Positions 6,284 to 10,583 of a stretch of 10,583 nt of DNA are shown here, piece after piece. Both the position numbers and the translations under genes were made by a program. Below the pieces are notes generated by a model. It was not told the origin of the DNA. It saw only the letters and a list, made by a program, of their open reading frames with translations, and ran no database searches. Every line of letters begins with the position of its first letter. The stretch's first letter is position 1. The stretch spans positions 1 through 10,583 of the forward strand of contig JABDJY010000125.1 in the NCBI GenBank assembly GCA_013003285.1, read 5' to 3'. Source of the stretch: Alphaproteobacteria bacterium. Lineage in GTDB: Bacteria; Pseudomonadota; Alphaproteobacteria; UBA6615.

Positions 6284-7068
6284 GCGCCGGTGAATTGCGG
6301 CTTGCGTTTCTCCATGAACGCGGTGCGGCCTTCGATATAATCCTGGCTGTTGAAACAGGCGGCGACCTGAGCATCGCAGAGGGCGGTGTCGCGGTCGCTC
6401 GGCGGTTTGAGGTTTTCGCTCACCGCGGTTTTGACAGCGCGGATGGTCAGCGGCGCGTTAGCCGATATGCGGCTGGTATAGCCATCGCAATATTCTGTCA
6501 GTTCGGCACGCGGCACCACTCGATTGACCAGACCCATGGTGAGGGCCTCGGCGGCATCGAACTGGCGCGCGGAATAGAAAATTTCCATGGCGAAGGAGGG
6601 GCCGACGATCTGCATCAGCCGCTCGATCCCGTTCGCCGCATAGCCGAGGCCGAGCTTGGCCGCCGGCACGGCAAAACGGGAATCGCCGGTGGCGATGCGG
6701 ATATCGCAACACAGGGCGATGGCCAGCCCGCCGCCGATACAATAGCCGCCGATTTTGGCGATGGTCGGAATCGGCGCATGGGTCAGGGTGTCCTGGAACC
6801 GTCTGACCGAGGCATTGTATTCGTCGATGGCGGTCTGGGAATCCCGTTCCTCGCCGAATTTCGAGATATCGGCACCGGCCACGAAAGCCTTCTCGCCGGC
6901 ACCGGTCAGCACGATGGCGCGGATGTCCCCGGACTCGCAAAGTTCGCGGATCGCCGTTTCGCCATCGCGCCACATTTCCAGCGACATGGCGTTATGGCGG
7001 TCGGGATTGTTGAAAGTGATTTGGCCGACGGCGCCCTCGCTCGTGCAAATAATCCGGTCGGTGGTCAT
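6280..7068 (-). CDS. Enoyl-CoA hydratase/isomerase family (crotonase) protein lacking both hydratase glutamates
   Basis: This 262-residue crotonase-fold protein acts on an acyl-CoA thioester. FVAGADISKF (62-71) and GYCIGGGLAIALCCD (108-122) form the oxyanion hole. The two catalytic glutamates of classical enoyl-CoA hydratase (rat E144 and E164) align with A116 and A136: GGGLAIA replaces GGGCELA, and VPAAKLGLGY replaces QPEIxLG. Water addition by the standard mechanism is therefore unlikely. Isomerase, decarboxylase, hydrolase or another crotonase reaction is possible. Many database entries with PAAxLGxGY are simply called enoyl-CoA hydratase. AGGAG upstream of the ATG at 7068 fixes the start. 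It lies 31 bases downstream of the family III CoA transferase on the same strand, likely one operon, so its substrate may be the CoA ester made by that enzyme. Confidence 0.9.
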   Translation of the reverse strand: MTTDRIICTSEGAVGQITFNNPDRHNAMSLEMWRDGETAIRELCESGDIRAIVLTGAGEKAFVAGADISKFGEERDSQTAIDEYNASVRRFQDTLTHAPIPTIAKIGGYCIGGGLAIALCCDIRIATGDSRFAVPAAKLGLGYAANGIERLMQIVGPSFAMEIFYSARQFDAAEALTMGLVNRVVPRAELTEYCDGYTSRISANAPLTIRAVKTAVSENLKPPSDRDTALCDAQVAACFNSQDYIEGRTAFMEKRKPQFTGA

Positions 7069-7099
7069 AAAATTCTCCTGGTTCGTGCTTTAGGGGCGG

Positions 7100-8293
7100 T
7101 CATACAACACCGCGGCTGCGTAGGTCTTCGATCTCGGTGGCGGTGTAGCCAAGTTTTTCCAAGACCTCGTCCGTATGCTCACCGGCTTCCGGCGGCGCGA
7201 CAGCGAACGAGCTTGGGGTCCGCGTCAAGTTTACCGGCTGGCGTACAAAGTTGAGATCGCCCAGGGCGGGAGAGGTCAACGGTTGCGCCAGGCCGAGTGC
7301 CTCGACCTGTGGATCGGCAAACACCTCATCCATTTTATAGATCGGCCCACAGGGCACGCCGGCCTTATTGAACCGGTCGATCCAAGTGGCGGTGGTTTCT
7401 AACTTTGTGCATTCGGTAATCGCTTCGTTCAATTGGTCGCGATTATCCGAGCGCGTCTTGCCATCAATGTAGTCGGGATTTTCGATCCACTCCGGATGGC
7501 CCATCTCGGCACAAAATTTCTGCCATATGGCGCCGCCGGCCACCGATATATTCATGTGACCATCGGCGGTTTCGAATACGCCGGTCGGAATGCTGGTGGG
7601 ATGATTGTTACCCGCCTGCCACGGCACTTCGCCATCGACCAGCCAGCGGGCCGATTGGAAGTCGAGCATGAATATCTGCGCTTCGAGCAAAGACGTATGC
7701 AGCCATTGTCCTTTGCCCGACTTCTGCCGTTCGAGCAGGGCCAACAAGATGCCTTGGGAACAAAAGATACCCGCAGTCAGATCAGCGATCGGGATGCCGG
7801 CGCGCACCGGACCGTCACCGGGTAGCCCGGTTATCGACATTAGCCCACCCATGCCTTGGGCCACCTGATCGAAACCGGGCCGTTTAGCGTAGGGGCCATC
7901 TTGTCCGAAGCCGGAAATACTGGCGAGAATGATGCGGGGATTGATTGCGGCCAGAGCTTCATAGTCGATACCGAGCCGGGTTTTCACGTCGGGCCGGTAA
8001 TTTTCGACCACCACGTCGGCGTCGGCGACCAGTTCGCGAAATATCTTCAGGCCCGCTTCGTCCTTCAAGTTAAGCGTGAGCGAGCGCTTATTGCGGTGAA
8101 GATTTTGAAAATCCGCGCCGTGACGGTTACTGGCGAGCCCGCCTTTCGCATCCAACTCAGGCGGGATCTCCACCTTGATGACGTCGGCGCCCCAATCGGC
8201 GAGCTGACGCACGCAGGTCGGTCCCGAGCGGACCCGGGTTAAATCGAGGACGGTGACATCGGATAAAACCGAGGCGGCCGGTGTATGTGGCAT
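7100..8293 (-). CDS. Family III CoA transferase (CaiB/BaiF)
   Basis: This 397-residue protein has the family hallmarks. LDLTRVRSGPTCVRQLADWGADVIKVE opens the first Rossmann-like domain. NKRSLTLNLKDEAG and VVVENYRPDVKTRLGIDY follow, then ISGFGQDGPYAKRPGFDQVAQGMGGLMSITG, and AGIPIADLTAG contains D171, the expected catalytic aspartate that forms an acyl-anhydride with the substrate. Enzymes of this family move CoA between carboxylic acids and are not specific enough for substrate naming; formyl-CoA, carnitine, succinyl and mesaconyl types all share these motifs. A full-length match and GGGGAG upstream of the ATG at 8293 support the start. It is first in a two-gene minus-strand operon with the crotonase, and divergent from the NIPSNAP gene across a 90-base gap. 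Confidence 0.93.
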   Translation of the reverse strand: MPHTPAASVLSDVTVLDLTRVRSGPTCVRQLADWGADVIKVEIPPELDAKGGLASNRHGADFQNLHRNKRSLTLNLKDEAGLKIFRELVADADVVVENYRPDVKTRLGIDYEALAAINPRIILASISGFGQDGPYAKRPGFDQVAQGMGGLMSITGLPGDGPVRAGIPIADLTAGIFCSQGILLALLERQKSGKGQWLHTSLLEAQIFMLDFQSARWLVDGEVPWQAGNNHPTSIPTGVFETADGHMNISVAGGAIWQKFCAEMGHPEWIENPDYIDGKTRSDNRDQLNEAITECTKLETTATWIDRFNKAGVPCGPIYKMDEVFADPQVEALGLAQPLTSPALGDLNFVRQPVNLTRTPSSFAVAPPEAGEHTDEVLEKLGYTATEIEDLRSRGVV

Positions 8294-8320
8294 TTCGATA
8301 ACGCTCCCCTATAGAACTGT

Positions 8321-8356
8321 CCCATTGTCGGGTTAGAATGGCCGGCCGGCAATGGG
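8321..8356. promoter_or_regulatory. Inverted repeat, candidate operator between CoA transferase and NIPSNAP genes
   Basis: CCCATTGTCGG (8321-8331) and CCGGCAATGGG (8346-8356) are inverted copies matching at 10 of 11 positions, with a 14-base spacer. A GCCGGCCGGC palindrome (8341-8350) overlaps the right arm. The element sits midway in the 90-base divergent gap, where a regulator could control both directions. It could also act as an RNA hairpin in the NIPSNAP leader. Symmetry is seen directly; function is inferred. Confidence 0.45.
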
Positions 8357-8383
8357 GCGGTACAGAATTCTGGGAGAGATATA

Positions 8384-8707
8384 ATGGCCTTTTACGAACT
8401 GCGGCAATACAAGGTCTGGCCGGGCAAGATGGACGACTGGGTCGAGATGATGGAAACGGAAATTATCCCGTTCCAGATTTCCAAAGGTATGGTCATAACG
8501 GGTAGCTATCGCGGCGAAGAGGACGACACCGCTTATTTCTGGTTGCGCCGTTTCGAAGACGAGGCCGAACGTGAAAAACTCTACGCCGCGGTCTATGAAA
8601 GCGACCATTGGAAAGACGTCATCGCGCCACGGGTCCCCGACATGCTCGACCGCGAGGGCATGATCATTACCCGCATCGTGCCCACGCCCAAATCGACCGC
8701 GCAATAA
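8384..8707 (+). CDS. NIPSNAP family protein
   Basis: This 107-residue protein is a single NIPSNAP (dimeric alpha-beta barrel) domain. It begins with the characteristic ELRQYKVWPGKMDDWVEMMET, continues with a central YFWLRRFEDEAEREKLYAAVYESDHWKD, and ends with a short strand MIITRIVP. Bacterial NIPSNAP proteins have no settled biochemical role. They are often found beside acyl-CoA and short-chain dehydrogenase genes, as here. GGGAGAG five bases before the ATG at 8384 fixes the start. It is followed after 67 bases by the SDR gene on the same strand, and is divergent from the CoA transferase operon with a shared inverted repeat between them. It could be a small enzyme or a monooxygenase-like fold without known activity. 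Confidence 0.87.
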   Translation: MAFYELRQYKVWPGKMDDWVEMMETEIIPFQISKGMVITGSYRGEEDDTAYFWLRRFEDEAEREKLYAAVYESDHWKDVIAPRVPDMLDREGMIITRIVPTPKSTAQ

Positions 8708-8710
8708 GCA

Positions 8711-8742
8711 AAATTACAACGGCGTTTAAGCCGCAATTTTAG
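8711..8742 (+). other. Weak stem-loop between the NIPSNAP and SDR genes
   Basis: AAAATT and AATTTT bracket a CGGC-GTTTAA-GCCG hairpin, giving an interrupted stem just after the NIPSNAP stop. The GC core is only four pairs. It could attenuate transcription or tune mRNA stability between the two genes, but it is too weak to call a terminator. Confidence 0.25.
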
Positions 8743-8774
8743 CGGTAATAAAAATATTAGGGGGAGACCGCACG

Positions 8775-9542
8775 ATGGTCGATGAGAATCCGGCCGGCAG
8801 GCCCGTAGCCCTGGTTACCGGTGCATCCTATGGACTCGGCGCCGAAATCGCCAAGACCTTGGCGCGGGACGGCTTCGATGTCGCGGTGACCGAACTCGAC
8901 GCCGACGATCTTGCCGATACCATTGGATCCATCGAAGGCGAGGGCGGACGAGCAGCGGCCCTGCCACTCGATCTGCGTTCGATGGAAAGTATGGAAGCCT
9001 CGATCGCCGGAACGATCGACGCGCTTGGTCAGATCGATGTGCTGGTCAACAATGCCGGCTTACTGATTGCCCTGCCGGCGCTCGATGTGACGCCGGACCA
9101 GTGGGATCAGGTGATGACGGTCAACGTCAAGGGCAGCTATTTTATGGCCCAATTCGTTGCCCGCCATCTGATCGATACCGACCGGCCCGGCTGCATCGTC
9201 AATATTGCCTCGACCTTCACCACCATCGGTACGCCCGGCGTATCGCCCTACGGCATTTCCAAGTCGGCGGTCGGCGGTATCACCCGGCACCTCGCGGTGG
9301 AATGTGCCCAGTACGGTATCCGCGTGAATGCGGTGGCGCCGGGCACGGTCGAGACCAAGCTGCGCGCCGAGAGATTGGCGGCCGACCCCGAACGTCGTAA
9401 ATCCAATATGGCCAAGATACCCATAGGCCGGTTCGGGACCCCGCAAGATATGGCCGGCGCGGTCTCCTATCTGGCGAGCCCCGCCGCGGCCTACGTCAAC
9501 GGCCATGTCCTCGCCGTCGATGGTGGCCTGACAATCTCCTAA
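8775..9542 (+). CDS. Short-chain dehydrogenase/reductase (SDR) family oxidoreductase
   Basis: This 255-residue classical SDR interconverts an alcohol and a ketone using NAD(P). TGASYGLG (15-22) is the cofactor-binding TGxxxGxG, NNAG lies at 92-95, N118 is in VNVKG, and the catalytic set is S146, Y159 and K163 (YGISK). RVNAVAPGTVETK and the terminal GHVLAVDGGLTIS are also typical. Acidic residues after the second strand (VTELDADD) favour NAD over NADP, by family knowledge. FabG-like sequence features alone do not define the substrate; being outside a fatty-acid locus argues for catabolism. GGGGGAG eight bases before the ATG at 8775 supports the start. It follows the NIPSNAP gene and is probably co-transcribed. 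Confidence 0.93.
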   Translation: MVDENPAGRPVALVTGASYGLGAEIAKTLARDGFDVAVTELDADDLADTIGSIEGEGGRAAALPLDLRSMESMEASIAGTIDALGQIDVLVNNAGLLIALPALDVTPDQWDQVMTVNVKGSYFMAQFVARHLIDTDRPGCIVNIASTFTTIGTPGVSPYGISKSAVGGITRHLAVECAQYGIRVNAVAPGTVETKLRAERLAADPERRKSNMAKIPIGRFGTPQDMAGAVSYLASPAAAYVNGHVLAVDGGLTIS

Positions 9543-9543
9543 A

Positions 9544-9572
9544 CGGCGCGCACGGCGGCGTTTAGCGCGCCG
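9544..9572 (+). other. Strong GC stem-loop after the SDR stop codon
   Basis: CGGCGCGC (9544-9551) and GCGCGCCG (9565-9572) pair perfectly over eight bases with a 13-base loop. An alternative AAACG/CGTTT pairing is also possible. There is no downstream T-run, so it is not a canonical intrinsic terminator. It may protect the 3' end or assist Rho-dependent termination between convergent units. Confidence 0.4.
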
Positions 9573-9633
9573 GATAAAGCTGGCGGTTAGGTTGATGTTC
9601 AATTTCTCGCTCAGGCAAACTGCCAGGCCAACC

Positions 9634-9978
9634 TCAACTAATGGATGCTGGACAACGGTTCCAGATTTGTGGCGTTTGAGAAGCGCTGTTGGAGGCCTGA
9701 GTTAATTGAACCGTATCATCGTCGATGAGGATCAAATTCAGGGTCGCACCTGCCGATGGTTCATTGGCGGGAACGATGTAGGAAAATGAATGACGCCCGT
9801 AGATGCCTTGCATCTGGGCTCCGCCAGGCGTCACGATATTCGGACCGCTAATTTCCAGTCGACCGATCTCTCTGTGGCACCAATGGCCATCGATAGCGTC
9901 GGCAATGGCCGCCCCCGTCGGCAACATCAACGTTAGAGCCATGCTTCCCAAACTCAATAAGGATAGTCGTTTCATCAT
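9634..9978 (-). CDS. Small exported protein of unknown function
   Basis: This 114-residue protein starts with a clear signal peptide: MMKR, then a hydrophobic core of about 16 residues (LSLLSLGSMALTLMLP), with likely cleavage after AIADA near residue 28. The mature part, about 86 residues, begins IDGHWCHREIGRLEISGP and continues with IVTPGG and GRHSFSYIVPANEPSAGATL. It is predicted beta-rich and holds two cysteines (C34, C109) that could form a periplasmic disulfide. I recall similar unnamed alphaproteobacterial proteins with ADAIDGDWC, VTPGG and RHxFxY patterns, but no function. The ATG at 9978 (or 9975) lies 11 bases after the upstream crotonase stop, with AGG overlapping that gap, so the two are probably co-transcribed. 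The start and secretion are well supported; the role is unknown. Confidence 0.75.
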   Translation of the reverse strand: MMKRLSLLSLGSMALTLMLPTGAAIADAIDGHWCHREIGRLEISGPNIVTPGGAQMQGIYGRHSFSYIVPANEPSAGATLNLILIDDDTVQLTQASNSASQTPQIWNRCPASIS

Positions 9979-9989
9979 TGATTATGACC

Positions 9990-10583
9990 TTATCTGCCGG
10001 TGAATTTTGGCGTCCTGTTCTCGCGGTGGGCGGCCATGCCTTCATCCACATCGTGGCTCCATTCCAGCGCGTGACGTAGCGCGTCCGATAATTCGCGCGC
10101 GGGTTTGAATCCAGGCTCCTGGCGCACCCGCATGATGCGTTTGGCGCCACGGATCGCCAGGGGACCGTTGGCGCCGATCTGCTGTGCCATTTCCACAGCG
10201 GCATCCCATAGCTCTGCGGCTGGGTAGGAATATTCCACGAAGCCGATCCGCTCCATCATGGCGGCGTCGATTTCCCGGCCGGTGCAGATCAGCTCCAGCG
10301 CGCGGCCCTGTCCGATCACCATAGGCAACCGGTGCGGTGCGCCGGCGCCGGGAAAGCCGCCCCATTTGGCTTCGGGCAGGGCCAAGGTGGCGTGATCGGC
10401 GACCAGACGAATGTCGCAGGCCAGCGCCAACTCGCTGGCGCCGGCGCGGATCGCGCCATTGATTACCGCGATGACGATCTGGGGCAGGGCTTCGATGGCG
10501 TCGAACACGTTATTGGCCAGCACCACGGTCTCCAGCACCTCGTCCTTCGACAGGCTGGCGCGAATTACCGGGTTGAGCAGGCC
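9990..10583 (-). CDS. Enoyl-CoA hydratase/isomerase family protein, partial (5' end beyond window)
   Basis: The frame stays open to the right edge of the window, so the N-terminus is missing and 197 residues are visible. INGAIRAGASELALACDIRLV gives the oxyanion-hole helix, followed by LALPEAKWGGFPGAGAPHRLP. Both catalytic glutamates of classical enoyl-CoA hydratases are present (E51 in ASEL and E71 in LPEA of the visible fragment), unlike the other crotonase in this window. The C-terminus RENRTPKFTGR is typical of the family, where a short K/R-x-P-x-F-x-G tail recurs. Genuine hydratase activity on an enoyl-CoA is plausible, although crotonases vary. A GTG at 10538 is inside the domain and not the start. 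The small exported protein follows after 11 bases. Confidence 0.88.
   Translation of the reverse strand, partial: GLLNPVIRASLSKDEVLETVVLANNVFDAIEALPQIVIAVINGAIRAGASELALACDIRLVADHATLALPEAKWGGFPGAGAPHRLPMVIGQGRALELICTGREIDAAMMERIGFVEYSYPAAELWDAAVEMAQQIGANGPLAIRGAKRIMRVRQEPGFKPARELSDALRHALEWSHDVDEGMAAHRENRTPKFTGR

Noticed and set aside
6295..7254. Long plus-strand open frame of 319 codons opposite the crotonase and the CoA transferase end
   Set aside because: It is antisense to two well-recognised genes, has no domain likeness and reflects GC-rich third positions. The same reasoning removes 4605-5318 (+), 7433-8242 (+) and 9060-9602 (-).

Overview
This window looks like chromosomal DNA of an alphaproteobacterium. 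The strongest pointer is a clear MipZ (the ParA-type ATPase that positions the FtsZ ring in alphaproteobacteria). Further support comes from the GC-rich third codon positions, a GIY-YIG gene sitting in a palindromic intergenic repeat, and a set of CoA-ester and aldehyde-handling enzymes typical of free-living aquatic or soil alphaproteobacteria. The species cannot be named from sequence alone. No rRNA, tRNA, CRISPR array, insertion sequence or integrase was found.

Layout. Positions 1-198 hold no convincing gene but carry the first of two inverted copies of a palindromic repeat. The second copy overlaps the start of a small GIY-YIG endonuclease gene (199-474). Next comes a cell-division/partition block. 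A ParA-like ATPase (689-1384, +) is coupled by an ATGA overlap to a membrane-anchored SPOR-domain protein (1381-2379, +). Facing it, three bases away, are mipZ (2383-3237, -) and, upstream of mipZ on the same strand, an unrecognised 203-residue protein (3300-3911, -) with a resemblance to phage ABA-sandwich proteins. The 82-bp gap upstream of that pair contains dense short palindromes and one GANTC (CcrM-type) site.

The rest is metabolic. On the minus strand are a VOC/glyoxalase-like protein (3994-4440) and an MBL-fold lactonase-like hydrolase (4518-5324). Divergent from the latter is a 3-hydroxyisobutyrate dehydrogenase-like oxidoreductase (5420-6283, +). A minus-strand pair follows: a family III (CaiB/BaiF) CoA transferase (7100-8293) and a crotonase (6280-7068) that lacks both classical hydratase glutamates. 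Divergent from this pair are a NIPSNAP protein (8384-8707, +) and an SDR oxidoreductase (8775-9542, +). At the right edge, on the minus strand, are a second crotonase cut by the window end (9990-10583) that retains both glutamates, and directly behind it a small exported protein (9634-9978).

How the parts may work together. The metabolic genes fit activation of an organic acid to its CoA ester, modification by a crotonase, and oxidation of a hydroxyacid or alcohol intermediate by HIBADH-like and SDR enzymes, with lactone or ester hydrolysis by the MBL protein. The substrate cannot be deduced. The most interesting candidate for an undescribed system is the division block: an orphan ParA-like ATPase translationally coupled to a SPOR protein, convergent with mipZ and an uncharacterised partner gene.
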